In this document: piece after piece, positions 10,458-22,519 of the stretch
Layout: each line of letters begins with the position of its first letter
Position numbering within the stretch: position 1 is the first letter of the stretch
Assembly: GCA_023213395.1 (NCBI GenBank)
Contig: CM041465.1
Span: 202,685,741-202,749,740 of the forward strand
From: Cycas panzhihuaensis
Taxonomy: Eukaryota; Cycadophyta
Direction: 5' to 3'
DNA: 64,000 bases
The notes under the pieces: generated by a model
Seen by the model: only the letters and a program-made list of their open reading frames with translations
Told to the model about the DNA's origin: nothing
The model's database searches: none
Made by a program: the position numbers and the translations under genes

Positions 10458-10877
10458 ATGTCCCTCTACATTTTTACCGATGGTGGAAGCTGTGGTAACC
10501 CTGGACTTTCTGCTGCTGCATGGATTCTTCACAGCCCCTCCAGACAAAATTTCCTATGTTCTGGTATCTTCCTCCCTGAGGCAACCAATAACAAAGCTGA
10601 GTACACGGTCATTATTAAAGCCCTTACCAATGCTCTCCGTTTCTAGCACAGACCGATCGTGTTGCTTTATGATTCTCAAGTTGTGGTGTCCCATCTTACC
10701 CAGGTTTACTAGGCACGATGCCCTTACCTAAGAACCCTCACTTTAGTTGCCAGATCTCTCTTGGCCCACTTTTTGTCAGTTGATATTCAACATATCCCTT
10801 AGGACCTCAATGCTGAGGTAGACAACCTCGTCTGCCTCATCCTTGGGCGTCGCCTCCCTCTTCTTAGCGACTGCCTT
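10458..10877 (+). pseudogene. F1 stand-alone archaeal-type RNase H
   Basis: This is a second RNase H, which degrades RNA in RNA:DNA hybrids, separate from pol. From ATG 10458 it reads 'IFTDGGSCGNPGLSAAAW' (first catalytic Asp), 'ATNNKAEYTVII' (Glu) and, beyond a TAG at 10644, 'LLYDSQVVVSHL' (Asp), ending with a block like 'NAEVDNLVCLILGRRLPL'. The DGGS-GNPG signature and the NNxAEY motif are those of the archaeal/plant type, not of the Ty3 RNase H at 4850-5300. The same ATG starts the F2 copy (47804, minus). Its place, about 3.9 kb after integrase and beyond the antisense gene, suggests its own mRNA or splicing. Stops at 10644 and further on make it a pseudogene. Confidence 0.85.
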
Positions 10878-11140
10878 TGAGGCTTATCTGGCCAGCCTGT
10901 GCCTGAGTCTCTGGTTACCTTTAGTCTAATGTGCTTGTTTAGTTTACTGGGTGCCCTCCTATCACTCGTTGCACTTCAATAATGGGGGCATCCCCTTCAT
11001 TGGCTTCCTTCACTTACAGGTTGATGTTTAGACGACGCGTAGGTAACCCCTATGTTGTCCTCATCTCTATCTCCCTTGTCCACGCATTCTGCTATGATAC
11101 TCGCTGACACTCTTTGGTCCATATGCTATTCATGTCTTTT

Positions 11141-11328
<188 letters not shown>

Positions 11329-12154
11329 GTTATTGATGGTTTTCGGTTGTCAGCATTCGCCATCACACCACGCTTCCGAGCGGTGAGGCTCTATTGCCAA
11401 GGGGATAGTGTTTCTTGGCTACCAGGAATAGACTCGAGATGCATCGACTTAGGTAAGCTCAGGTATATGGTTTCACTTCTTTTTCTACTCCTGTTTGACT
11501 GAGGTTACTTAGTGCAGATTGCCTGACGCATGTTTGCCTGCCATTCGTATGATTGCATTACCTCTTTACTTGATCACACTGTATGTGCTTACCGCATACC
11601 TTTTAGCCTATGATGACTCATAATGGGGGCATTCTTTAGTGAATGTTACACCCTATATGGCGCATAGCCATCCACTTCATCTCCATGGCCCCTGAAGATG
11701 CCTCAACCAGTCGTGTTCACCCTTTTTATGACACCTTGTTCATGTTGCAGTCTCTTCCAAGTTTGATTAAATCCTTGGTTGAGACCCAATTCACTTTCCT
11801 GGCCACTTGTCCATCACCTAGGTACTCCCCCCAGCTGTTTCCAGCCTTGATTTGTCCTCTGTTTAGCTCCAAATCCTAGTTTTGTCTTAATTTTTGTTTC
11901 CAAGCTCATACTGCTGTAAACTTAGTGGTACCACGATCTTTGTTATGGTACCGCGAAGTTTATTTCGGTACGACTGTTTGAAAAAGTTTTTTAAATTCAC
12001 GTGATAGTTCCTACTTTTTCATGGGACTACTATGTGGCGCCCGTGCATTTGAACTGCCTTGAGATCCCTAACGTTCACTTGCAGTGAGCAGGGGATAAAA
12101 CCAAGAGACTCCTTTATTTTCTAATCTTCTTAGCTCATTTTTTACATGTAACTC

Positions 12155-12161
12155 TATAAAA
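12155..12161 (+). promoter_or_regulatory. Putative LTR promoter TATA box
   Basis: TATAAAA lies within 'aactctataaaatcttcc' in the proposed U3 region, about 510 bases after the proposed LTR start. Sense transcription would begin near 12190. Confidence 0.5.
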
Positions 12162-12982
12162 TCTTCCATAGAAAACTACTGCAGAATCAAGACTTCTAGC
12201 TGCTACTCTTTACTAGAGACCATTGCTATCTATTCTTCAAGGTCTCCCAAAATGACAAGCTTCAAAGGGCCCCAACTCACATGATTTTTCATACATTGGT
12301 CTCCTCTTCCAAACGTGCCACCAAACTTTACTGAATGCTAGTTTTTCCTACTGTTTTCTAGTAGATACATACTTTTTCTCCTCCTTACAAGGTACTCTAC
12401 TTGTTTACTTCATAATTTATGTTTTTTTTTATAATTTTTTATGGATAAATACTTGTTGTATTTGCTTTTATAATTCCCTACTTAGTTCGTTACTGGATCT
12501 TGAGATTTGAGGATTGTAGAGCCTCCCTATACAGTCTTACAAGCCTGCCTTAAGGTGGATGTGCAGAGGGGATTACACAAAGGGAATTTGAGGGAGAAAG
12601 GCGGGGCCAATCCCCCTTGTAGACCTTCTCTCCAAGGGTCTAAACCCTTATTTCCTTTCCCCCTACACCCATTACCTCTCTTAGAGCTTGGCCAGAGGCT
12701 TGGGAATCTACTCCCAAATCTAAACCAGCATTGGCAGCCCCTTGCCTCGCTGGTTCCAACCCCTACTTGCTGCTTTTGGCCATCTCATAAGCCCCAAAAT
12801 TACTATTTGTTGGCTTGTAAGTTGCAACCCATCCATTCAGATGATTTGCTGCCTGTAGCACTTCGTCCTTTGGGTGCACTTGCCTACTTCTTATTCATTT
12901 TTTCCTTCTCATTATTCACTGCCCCATGTCATTCCTGCAAGTTTATTTTCCTTTCCCGAGGCTAAGTGGAGACTTTCCATGG

Positions 12983-13395
12983 GTGAGTTAGTCATTCTGA
13001 TGCTATACTCTTATTTTGGGTGTCATTTACAGTAACTGTTTGTGGAAACTTTGTTGGAAATCATTTCATTAAATAATATGCATATGCTTAACTTAGTTTG
13101 ATTCTATTTCTTCTAAGTTTAGATACATATACTAGATCTATTTTGTGGCCCCTATTCCGAGAGGGAGATACTTGTCTGTTTGATTGGCAGGATCTTGTAT
13201 TTGTGGAGTCGTGTATGAAACAAACCCATTGCAGGTTAGTTCCATATTTGTTGCTTTTCGTTATTTTCTATTATTTGCCATTCACTATCCCCTCTTTGGT
13301 CGTTCACGATATCCATCGCCGATCAGTTTTGCATGTGCAATAAGTAGAGCAGGAAGTGAAGAGATATGTAGCGCTCCATTCAGATACTGGTCCAG
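12983..13395 (+). other. Splice-site-bounded exon-like segments in the F1 LTR
   Basis: A donor-like GTGAGT follows 'ccatgg' at 12983. Segment A (13191-13234) is preceded by 'tgtttgattggcag' and followed by GTTAGT. Segment B (13353-13395) is preceded by 'gtagagcag' and followed by GTACTT. Joined, the pieces leave one frame open ('CICGVVYETNPLQ' then 'EVKRYVALHSDTGP'). I do not recognise the peptide. It could be a spliced leader or a captured gene piece, or chance. Confidence 0.3.
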
Positions 13396-13750
13396 GTACT
13401 TTTCTTATCCTTACATATTTTCTTTATAGTGTTGTTCTTTGTGCACATGCTTACATAGTAAGAAACACATAGGAAACTGAAAGAGGAAAAGAACATACAT
13501 TTGCTTTACATATCTTTTATTTGGCTGTTAATTTAGTATACTTAGATAGTTCCTATTGAGCAAGAGTTATCTATACCTTGCTCTCTTGACCAATCTACAC
13601 CTAGACGCCATGTTACACATGCATCTCATTCTCGTGTTACCTTCTCACCTCCTTAAGAAGATGCAACTGCTAGGCTCTTCCCGGCCATCTGAGGGGTAGG
13701 AAGGCATCACCCTTTGTGACTACTTAGAAGCAACCAGGTACCTCTGTAGG

Positions 13751-13857
13751 TCTCGAATCTGCGCTCTAGCACATGGATGCCCTGTGAGGTGAGTCCTTGC
13801 TGTTTAGCCCAACCTAGCCTTGCATAACCCATTTCTTGCTAAATATAGGGAAACCAC
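13751..13857. other. Unassigned junction between F1 LTR repeat and copia fragment E2
   Basis: About 107 bases are absent from the left copy of the F1 repeat. They may be the real LTR tail, lost from the 5' copy together with the primer site. The 'ccacccca' at 13854-13861 would then be a CA-type end. Confidence 0.35.
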
Positions 13858-15060
13858 CCCATGACCAGCATTTTAGTTTTATACAAAAGGAAAGCATCAA
13901 CTACATTGAAGCCTTTGCACTTATAACTAAGTGGCCTATAAATAGAACTCTTATAGCCTTGGCTGCTCAACAAGGTTAGAAAATCCATTATCTTGATATT
14001 AAGATTATATTTCTCAATGGGGATCTTAAAGAAAAAATTTATATGGCTCAGCCAAAAGGATACGAGATCAAAGGTCAAGAACATAAGGTTTATAGACTTA
14101 GAAAGTCCTTCTATAGCCTTAAACAAGCCCCTTATACTTGGTTTGTCAAGTTGTCTAAAAGAATGAGGCAATTTGGATATGAGGTTTATGACTACCAAGA
14201 TATTGATACAACACTATTCATCAAGCACCAAAAAAATAAAGTCACTTATCTCATAATCTTTGTGGATGATATACTAGTAATGGGTAACCATGAATAGACA
14301 ATAAGCCAATTGAAAAAGGACCTTGGTAAAACGCTTGAATTGACTGATTATAGTTTAATGAAATATTACTTAGGAATTGAAGTAATAGAAAATAATAGAA
14401 AAATTCTCCTCTCCTAAGAAAAATACATCAATGATCTTCTAACCAAGTTTTAGTTAGAAGATGCTCAATCGATGGCTTTACCTATAGATCCTAATACTAA
14501 ACTCTTAATTGATGGTAACACTAGGGAGGCATACACAACACTCTACAAGAAACTTATAGGTAGTTTCATCTACACTACCAATACAAGCCTAGATATTGCA
14601 CACTCTATCAATATTCTTGCATAATTCATGACAAATCCTAAAGTGAAATCATTGGCAAGCTACAGTTCAAGTATTAAAATACTTAAAGATAATTGACAAA
14701 TTTGGTTTGTTGTATGAACCTAATAATGAATTTAAGCTTTTTGATTGAATCAAGTTATAATTTCATCTAGGACCATTGTTGAAGCTGAATACATTACTAC
14801 TTCTAAGACCAATAAGAAGGTGATATAGCTTAGAAAATTATTAGAAACATTAAATATCGCCTAAATAAATCCTACTAGCCTTTGTGTGGATAATCAATCA
14901 ATAATCTACATGGCAAAAGATCTTATATTTCATGATCGTATCAAATACATAAGTACAAAAGTTCATAGGATTAGAGAACTAGTTCATGATGGCATAATTC
15001 AACTAGAATATTACCCAATAGTAGATCAAGTGGCTGATATAACTTGATTTCAACTTGATT
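13858..15060 (+). pseudogene. pol: E2 reverse transcriptase and RNase H remnant
   Basis: Copia-type RT starts mid-domain ('INYIEAFA'-like), continues with 'MAQPKGYEIKGQ' and 'SFYSLKQAPYTWF' (14040-14150) and has an intact FVDD box ('LIIFVDDILVMGN', about 14248-14290). RNase H motifs follow up to about 15050, with many stops. It aligns step by step with 53400-54720 of element E. Confidence 0.85.
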
Positions 15061-15223
15061 TATAAAAGAGGCTATAGATCTTAGAAAGTCCATGGGTTTT
15101 TATTTCTTATAAGGGTTTTCCCACAAAAATGTTATTTAGAATTTCAATGTAATAATGAGACTCAAATGAAGACCTCATAGAATATATTTTCTTAAAATGA
15201 CCTTCTACTATTAAGGAGGGAAT

Positions 15224-15534
15224 TGAAAGACGTTAATGTATCAAGGTCATTTATATAGATTAACTAATTGACCTTAAGATATATTGTTAGCATTAGTCTC
15301 TTAGTGAAATATGCTTTATATGCATTTAGATGTAATTTTGGGTTCACGTTATTAGGCAAAAAAATCCTAACCTAATGCTTACACTCAATAATAAAAGGCA
15401 AAATCTTAAGGAAGGAGTCATTATTCACTCTCACCTCTAAGCTTTACTCTCATATCTTATTTTATCTCTTTTCCATTCACCATTGCTATTGTGTGCATGC
15501 AATTAATTTATTCACTAAATCCATCATTCCTTTA
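15224..15534 (+). repeat. E2 3' LTR
   Basis: This LTR matches both LTRs of element E (47961-48273 and 55245-55555) from TGAAAGA to 'catcattccttta'. A purine tract ('ttaaggaggga') precedes it. The final CA has become TA. Confidence 0.9.
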
Positions 15535-16382
15535 GACTTAAGGAGTTAATGAACCGTAAGTTATTTCCTAACTTATAACTTTCAGGTTTAACTTTTTGTA
15601 AAAATTGTAGTTTTGGAAAGTGGTGTAGACTTAGGTTTAAAGTAGGGAGTCACACTAATAAAGGTGTTCTAGATTATATACATTTAGATGTGTGGGGACC
15701 AACCCCTATAATATCTTATAGAGGATTATTGTACTTTATTACATCTATAGATGATTACTCTAGAAAGGTATGTGCCTATTTTTCAAAAAGGAAATTTGAA
15801 GTTTTCAGTGTATTTAAGTAATTCAAGGCTCTGGTTGAGAAGAGCACTAGAAAATCAATCAAATGTTTAAGAACTAATAACAGAGGTGAGTTCAACTCTT
15901 CGAAGTTTGAGAACTATTATAGAGAAGTTAGGATCGAAAGGCATAAGACCACTAGCTATATTATATAGTAGAATGGTATAGTTGAGCACATGAATATGAT
16001 ACTCTTGGAAAGAGTGAGTAGTATGTTAAGTAATACATGAGTGGAGTAGGGCTTATAGGTAAAAGTTGTTCAGATAATTTATTATTTAGTAAACAGGTCA
16101 TCATTACTTGTAATAAACTATATGATTCCTGAAGAGCTATAAACTAGACATCCATGTGACTATTTAATTTTGAAAGTTTTTAGTTGTGATGTTTATGCCT
16201 TAACTAATAAAAGTCAACATTCAAAGTTAGACCTAAAATCTAAGAGATGTATCTTTATTAGTTATGGTGATAGAGATGGTATAAAGGGATACAAGTTGTG
16301 GGATCCTATTACCTACAAAATCACTATTAACAAAGATGTTGTATTTGATGAATCTCTCTTTCTAAAATCAGATAGTGTATAA
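15535..16382 (+). pseudogene. pol: G integrase
   Basis: The zinc-finger end reads 'CKNCSFGKWCRLRF' (about 15605-15647). The core follows with 'DYIHLDVWGP' (first Asp), then 'LRTNNRGEF', where the second catalytic Asp appears as Asn, and 'NGIVEHMN', with Glu kept. The C-terminal part is open at 16170-16379 ('RCIFISYGDRDGIKGYKLW'), a typical copia 'GY..KGY+L' block. Several stops are present, mostly TAG/TAA at likely Gln or Trp sites. Confidence 0.85.
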
Positions 16383-16591
16383 GTTGAAGTGAAATAAGAG
16401 TAGAAAGCTAAATAACAAGAGGTCAAGCTTGAGACCCAGCCATCTTTGGAAATGAAAATATAAGAAGAGCTTTTTGAAGATGATCTATAGCAGATTTATA
16501 GGAGTATATGGACACTCCTCTACTAACTATTAGAATATCTACATGAATCAGTCATCCACTTAATAAGCATATCCCTTTTGTTTCTATTACT

Positions 16592-18060
16592 TTGGTTTCT
16601 AATGATGGTAAGCCTATATGCTATCAAGAAGCAGTAGATGATATGCATAGTGAGAAGTGGAAGAGGTCTATGCATGAAGAGATACATGCTTTGAAGAAAA
16701 ATAATTCATGGAACTTGGTAGAACTTCTATATGGTAAGAAGATTATTGGTTATAGGTGGGTTTTCAAGAAAAAAAAAAATGTTGGTAGAAAGATTGATAA
16801 ATATAGGGTAAGACTACAGGCTAAAGGCTTTGCACATGAAGTAGGTATTAATTTTCATAAGATCTTTTCACCAATTATTAAACTTATTTCAACTCAAGTT
16901 TTGTTAGCATTAGTAACTTCTCTTGATTTGGAGTTAGAGTAGTTAGATGTAAAAATAGATTTTCTGCATGGAGATTTAGATGAGGAGATCTATATAGATC
17001 AACCAGAAGGGTTTGTATAGGATGGAAGAAAAAATATTATTTGTAGGCTCAAGAAATCATTATATAGACTGAAGCAATAACCTAGGCAATGGTATAAGAA
17101 GTTTGATGCATTTATGGAGAGCCAAAATTTCAAAAGAAGTGAATATAATCATTGTGTTTACTTTAAATTCTTGGATAATGGCTTATTCATTATCTTGATA
17201 TTGTATGTTGATGGCATACTAGTTGCAAGTAAGAGTATGGCAGAAATCAACAAGTTAAAGGCTCAATTGGTTAGGAATTTTGATATGAAGGATCTAGGAG
17301 TTGCAAAATAAATCTCAGGCATGGAGATACATAGAGATATAAAAAACGATAAGCTATGGTTATCATAGTAGAAATATGTAGAGAAGGTGCTAACCAAAAT
17401 TGCTATAGCAAATGTGAAACTAGTTCATATCCCATTTGCTTCCTATTTTAAGCTTTCCTTGAGTATGAGTCCTAGTAGTAAAGAAGAAAAGGATTATATG
17501 TCTCATGTATCTTATGCCAGTGTAGTAGGAAGCTTGATATATACTATGGTATGTATAAGACCTGACAGTTCACATGCAGTTGGTGTAGTTAGTAAGTTTA
17601 TGGAAAATCCAGGAAAGGATCATTAGGTATAAGTGAAATGGGTGCTTTAGTATTTGAGGGGCATAAGTGACTGTTGCATCACCTTTAGTGGTACAAGTAA
17701 TTAGTTTTGTGGATATTCATACTTTGTAAGAGATTTAGATAAGAGAAGGTCTACTACTTGGGTTATGTGTTTACTCTTGAAAATGGTCTAGTTAGTTAGA
17801 TATTAAAATTGTAGAGTATAATTACATTATCTACTACAAAAGTAGTATTAGTTGAGCTTGGAAGGAAATAAGGAAAGGTAAAGATATTTTGTGATAGTCA
17901 AATTATCATTAATACTCTTAAGTACCATTTTGTTAGATAGGTTATGGAAGCAGGAAGAGTGGCACTTGAAAAGGTTAGCACAAAATAGAATTGTGCTAAC
18001 ATGTTCATAAAACTAGTATTATTGGAGAAGTTCAAATGGTGATTGACTTCTCTTAGTTTG
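16592..18060 (+). pseudogene. pol: G reverse transcriptase and RNase H
   Basis: A copia RT begins near 16590 ('EAVDDMHSEKWKRSMHEEI'). It is open to 16940 ('IDKYRVRLQAKGFAHEVGIN') and continues after stops with 'LYRLKQ' and a mutated active site, 'LILYVDGILVAS' near 17195-17230, where YVDD has become YVDG. RNase H lies at about 17640-18060. The changed second Asp and many stops show it is dead. Confidence 0.88.
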
Positions 18061-18120
18061 TAGAAAAGTTGATGAATGGTCTAGGAAAGATATCAAGTAA
18101 ATTATTATTAAGGTAGAGAT

Positions 18121-18613
18121 TGTTAGATAACGTAACAACAATGTTTGGAGGCTAAAATTTTGACAGGTTGGTAGTGTAATTTACTCCCTTAACTTCTGTG
18201 GGGGGATCCAAGGAGGGAAAAAAAACCCTTTTAGTTGGGGCATACATGGGGCATTAGAACCTTGCCCCCCTGCAAAGAGGGGGTTTGAGGTTGGTAGCCC
18301 CTAACCCAAAAATCTAACACTATAAAACATACTAAATTATAAGGAGAATCAGGGTTGTTTATTCAAAATACCCTATATTTGATAGTCGATATTTGTGCCT
18401 TATATGACTATCTTATATAGCCTAATTTAGGGTGCTTTTTTATTATATTGATGGTATTTGGTGTATATGATGTACTATATTAAGTATAGTTGGCTAGTTG
18501 TTGTTGTTGCAAGTATTTTCTTGTAGATTATGTACATTTCTCTATTCTTGGATAATAAAGATCAATACCTTTTATGTGTGGATGTTTTCCTAGCACGCTG
18601 TTAGGGTTTTATC
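18121..18613 (+). repeat. G 3' LTR (start clear, end tentative)
   Basis: The purine tract 'aaggtagagat' ends at 18120 and the LTR begins TGTTAGATAACG. An AATAAAG poly(A)-like signal lies near 18552. The end is placed at 'tttatca' (18613) only because of the CA; no partner LTR is in the window. Confidence 0.55.
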
Positions 18614-18783
18614 ATGTTATATCTGGTGTATATATGATGATTTGGCTTTCTAATTTATTTATTATATTATCTCTGGTTTAAGAACTTGTATGCTAAATTT
18701 TAGTTTCAATTCCTATAACTAGTTGTAAAATAGTTTAGATCTTGATGGTGGTTTTTGGTTATTGGGACTTAGTTTTCTCAACA

Positions 18784-20845
18784 ATATAATGCCTCAAATA
18801 GACTCATGCCCAAGGATATATGCCATCTATTACTATAGGTAAATTCTACTAAATGTAAGTAGTCTTCCCATCTAAATAGTTGGTCTATCATATATACATA
18901 TATATGAAGCATATTCTTAAGGACTTGGTTAGCTTATTTAGTTCACCCATTTGATGCTAAATGAGAAAAGGTACTAAAATTTAACTTGGTCCTAATGATC
19001 TAAATAATACCTACCAAAATTTAAATGTAAACTTTACATCTTCATCTAAAATGATTACGTTGAATATTCTATAATGTTATAGTACACTCTTCATAAAGAG
19101 CTTTTCCATGTCAATTACTTTATGCGTTAATTGCATGAGAATGAAGTGTGTTGATTTCATTAACTTATCTACTATCACCATACTAAAATTATTTTTCTTT
19201 ATATTTTTTGGAAGACATGTAATAAAACCCATGGAAATTACCCCTTATTTCCATTCTTAAATTTCTACAAATTATAATAATCATATATGCTATTGATATT
19301 TCACCTTAACCTTTTGAAATTATAAATAATAAGCAATATAATGCACTATATTCTTCTTTATGCTTATTTAAAAGAAATAATCCTTTAGAGATGTAAGAAT
19401 CTTTTGATATCTTACATGAGCTATTTATACCTATCACCATCAAATAATTTCTATTTGATTATTTCCTTTAACTATAGCTAAGTAATATTAATGTCAATAA
19501 CATAAACTAACCTGAAGTTAGGTCTAGTCACATGAGTTAAAGTAACATATCTTCTATGATTTAACACATCTTCAACCTTATTTTCTTTTTTATTGATGTG
19601 CTTTATATTAAAGTTATACTTTGATAAGAACTCCATTATTCTCTTTTATTTTGCATTTAATTGTGGTTATGTGAAAAGATATCTCAAGTTGTCATGGTTA
19701 ATTTTTCACTTTAAATCTACTCTTAAAGGGCAATGCATCTACATTTTTAATACATACACGGTTGCAACTAATTTTAAACCATGCATTTGGTAATTCATTT
19801 TGTAATCTGTCATCTTTTATAACTCATAATAAATTGACTTAACATTCTACTTAAAAACTATATCAATTCCTTCTCTAAAAGTATCAATACAAATGATGTA
19901 GTCCGCATTTGGATTTAGTAATATAAGAGTAGATTTACATGTGAGTAAAACCTTGAGCTTTTTAAATGTTTCCTTATATTTGGTAGTCTACTATCTTCTT
20001 TCCCCTTCTTTTATAATGAAGTAATTAGGCATGTGATTATGGAAAGTCTTTTGATATACCTTTGATAATAACTTGCACATCTTATAAATCTCCTTACCTT
20101 AAACACATTCCTTAGTGTAGACCATAGCCTTAATCTTTTGTGGATTGACATTGATTTCTTTTTTGAGATAATATAACTAAATAGTATATGAGTTCTTAGT
20201 AAAAATCATATTTACTTAATTTAAGATATAACTTATGCTCACTCAAGAGTTATAGTACCCTCCTAAAGTGTTCTTCATGTTTTTTTTTTTAACTTCAAAT
20301 AAATCAAAATTTCATCGAGAAAAACTATGGCAAACTTATCCCAACTACTAATGAAACATGTTATTTATTAAATATATAAATGTAGTAGGAGCATTTAACA
20401 ATCCCAACAAAAATACCATGAATTCATAATTCCTATTCATAGTTCAAAAATACTATCTTATATATATCATCCTCCTTAATTTAGATTTGATGATAACCTA
20501 ACTTTAAGTGAATTTTAGAGAATACCATAGATCTTTCTATTTAGTTGAATATATCATAAATCCTTAGAAGATGATATCTGTTCATTATTGCCACTTTATT
20601 TAATTACTTATTGTCAATACATAGTGTCAATGTTCCATCCTTCTTTTTTATGAATAGAGTAGATGCTTTATATGGTGACACAATTGGTTAAATAAAGCTT
20701 CCATTTAACAGTTCTTATAATTGTATATTTAGTTCCAATAATTTTAGTGTAGGCATGTGGTATGGCACTCTAGGAATATGTTTTACTCTTACAACTAGTA
20801 CAATAACATAATTCACTTGTCTTCTAGGTGGTAAACTAATTCTAA
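18784..20845 (-). pseudogene. pol: Ty3/gypsy pol remnant H (RT, RNase H, integrase)
   Basis: On the minus strand the RT starts near 20840 with 'LPPRRQVNYVIVLVV', then 'KKKDGTLTLCIDN' and 'FSKIHLKLGYHQI', where the first catalytic Asp is His. 'IVFLDEILIYLK' near 20293-20330 is the second active-site box as LDE instead of LDD. RNase H lies roughly 20000-19600, and the integrase core near 19230-19140 reads 'MGFITCLPKN' and 'VIVDKLMKSTHF'. The order fits a gypsy element reading leftward, of a type different from F1. No LTR, gag or protease was found. The right end is cut at copia C. Confidence 0.82.
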
Positions 20846-20849
20846 TTTA

Positions 20850-22260
20850 CATCGTTGTACTAACTCTTTGATGAAGTGATGTTGAGTTTTAATGTGCTTA
20901 GTCTTGCCATGCAACATTAGATTTCTAGTCATTTGAATTATGCTTTGATTATCACAAAACACTTGTCTAAGACTAACTCATTCTTCTTATAAATCCTAAA
21001 GCAATCTTCTAAGCTAAATTGTTTCACAAGCTCCTACTATAACTACTTTATACTCTACTTTTGTAGAAGAAAGAGATATCATTATATGTTTCTTTGAATT
21101 CCATGCTATTATTATTGGATCCAAACTAAGTGTATATTCTAAAATTGATTTCCTATCATCTACACAACCTGCCTAGTCTAAGTCTATATAACTAATCAAC
21201 CTGTAGTCCCTGAATAACCTATAATGTAAACCATATCTAATAGTACCTTTGAGATACTTATGAATCTAGTTACTTGCCAATGTTTTACCTTAGACTTATG
21301 CATACACCTAGAAACCACATTGATTGTATATATAATATCTAGTTGAGTTGAAGTCAAGTAAATTAGGCTCCTAATCAATTACCTATAAAGGTAGGGTCAA
21401 CTAATTTTGATTCTTTAAACTTAGATAATTTCAACTCAATCTCTGGGCAACTAATTCTAATTCTAATTCTGGTATTCCAAGTGGGTTGTAACTACTCACA
21501 TTAAATTTGTGTAACATATCTAATATGTATGTCATTTGAGATATAAATATCCTTTTTTCATCCTACCATGCTTCAATGCCTAGGAAATAATACATTAGTC
21601 CCAAGTCTATCATCTCAAATTCCTTACATATATCTTTCTTAAGCTTTTGGGATAAGTAATTACAATTCCTAGTATATACTAAGTCATCCACATATAAACC
21701 CACAATTAGTATTGTGCCTCCTTCTAATTTTAATATATAGCTTAGGATTTGATTGGCTTCTTTAGAATCTTTTATCTTTGAAATATTTATCAATCCTAGA
21801 GTACCATACTCTAGGTACTTATTTGAATCCATACAAGGCCTTTCTAAGTTTGTAGATATTATCTTCTTTTTCTTTTATTTGAAATCCCTTAGATTGCTAA
21901 ACATAAATCTCCCCATCTATATAGCTATTTAAAAAGGAACTTTTTAGATCCATTTGATGTACTATGTAATATTGTTATGCAGTTAAGACCATGATTAATC
22001 TGACTATTTCTAGCCTTGTAATAGGTGTAAATATTTCATTATAATCTATGCCCTTAATTTGAGTATTACACTTTGCAATTAACTTTGGTATGTATTTGTT
22101 AATAGACCCATCTAATTTATATATGATCTTGTACATCCATTTTATCTTAATGGCATTTTTTTAAGGTGGTAAATCAATTAACTCTTAATTAAGGCATTGT
22201 ACTCTTCTTTCATTACATTATTCCATTCATCTTGACTATTTGCCTCTTCAAAGTTTTGAG
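20850..22260 (-). pseudogene. pol: C reverse transcriptase and RNase H
   Basis: Copia RT begins near 22240, with the active site intact as 'IVGLYVDDLVYTRN' (about 21714-21673) followed by 'KEFEMIDLGLMYYFLGIEAW'. The tail ('SLIYLTSTQLDIIYT') lies at 21378-21196, and RNase H continues to 20850. Many stops occur between the open pieces. Confidence 0.88.
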
Positions 22261-22519
22261 GCTCATTTAACTTTATAACTTGAGTCATAAATGTAAAGTT
22301 CACAATTTTAGATCTTATTGTTCTTCTCTTAAAGTTAATGTTTAAGATGTTTTGAGGGTTATAATCCCTTTGTACCTATTTTGAGATTTTTTGACTTATA
22401 GTAGATGGTCCTACTTCATTTGCATTAAGTACATTTATATCGCTTGAGTTAGTATTTATTTCAACTATAATATTTTTGCCTTTGTCCTTTTCAACAACTT
22501 CCTCTTAATAGAATTCATC

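Larger units (their letters stand above)
11644..13750 (+). repeat. F1 3' LTR (right end shared with 1-354; left end tentative)
   Basis: The right part, 13408-13750, is the direct repeat of 1-354. The left boundary cannot be compared because the start of the 5' LTR is outside the window. I propose the TG of 'tgttacaccc' at 11644, which lies just after a G-run ('aatgggggcattc') that could be the polypurine tract. This would give an LTR of about 2.1 kb. A TATA box lies at 12155. Apparent ORFs inside are not convincing genes. Confidence 0.5.
13858..15534 (+). mobile_element. Ty1/copia fragment E2 (3' part)
   Basis: This fragment holds RT, RNase H and the 3' LTR of the same family as element E at 47961-55555, collinear with it. 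The 5' part is missing at the junction with F1, as expected if F1 inserted into E2. The right end lies directly inside the integrase of copia G, so E2 had itself inserted into G. Confidence 0.85.
15535..18613 (+). mobile_element. Ty1/copia element G, 5' truncated
   Basis: Integrase, RT and RNase H are followed by a purine tract and an LTR start. The coding frame runs right up to the E2 LTR end at 15534 ('KELMNRKLFPN'), so E2 split this element inside its integrase. The missing 5' half should lie left of the window, beyond F1 and the other half of E2. Confidence 0.82.

Noticed and set aside
12507-12965. A 152-codon plus-strand ORF in the F1 LTR.
   Set aside because: Low-complexity Pro/Leu/Ser content, no domain and no counterpart in F2. 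Only the splice-like segments downstream were kept, at low confidence.
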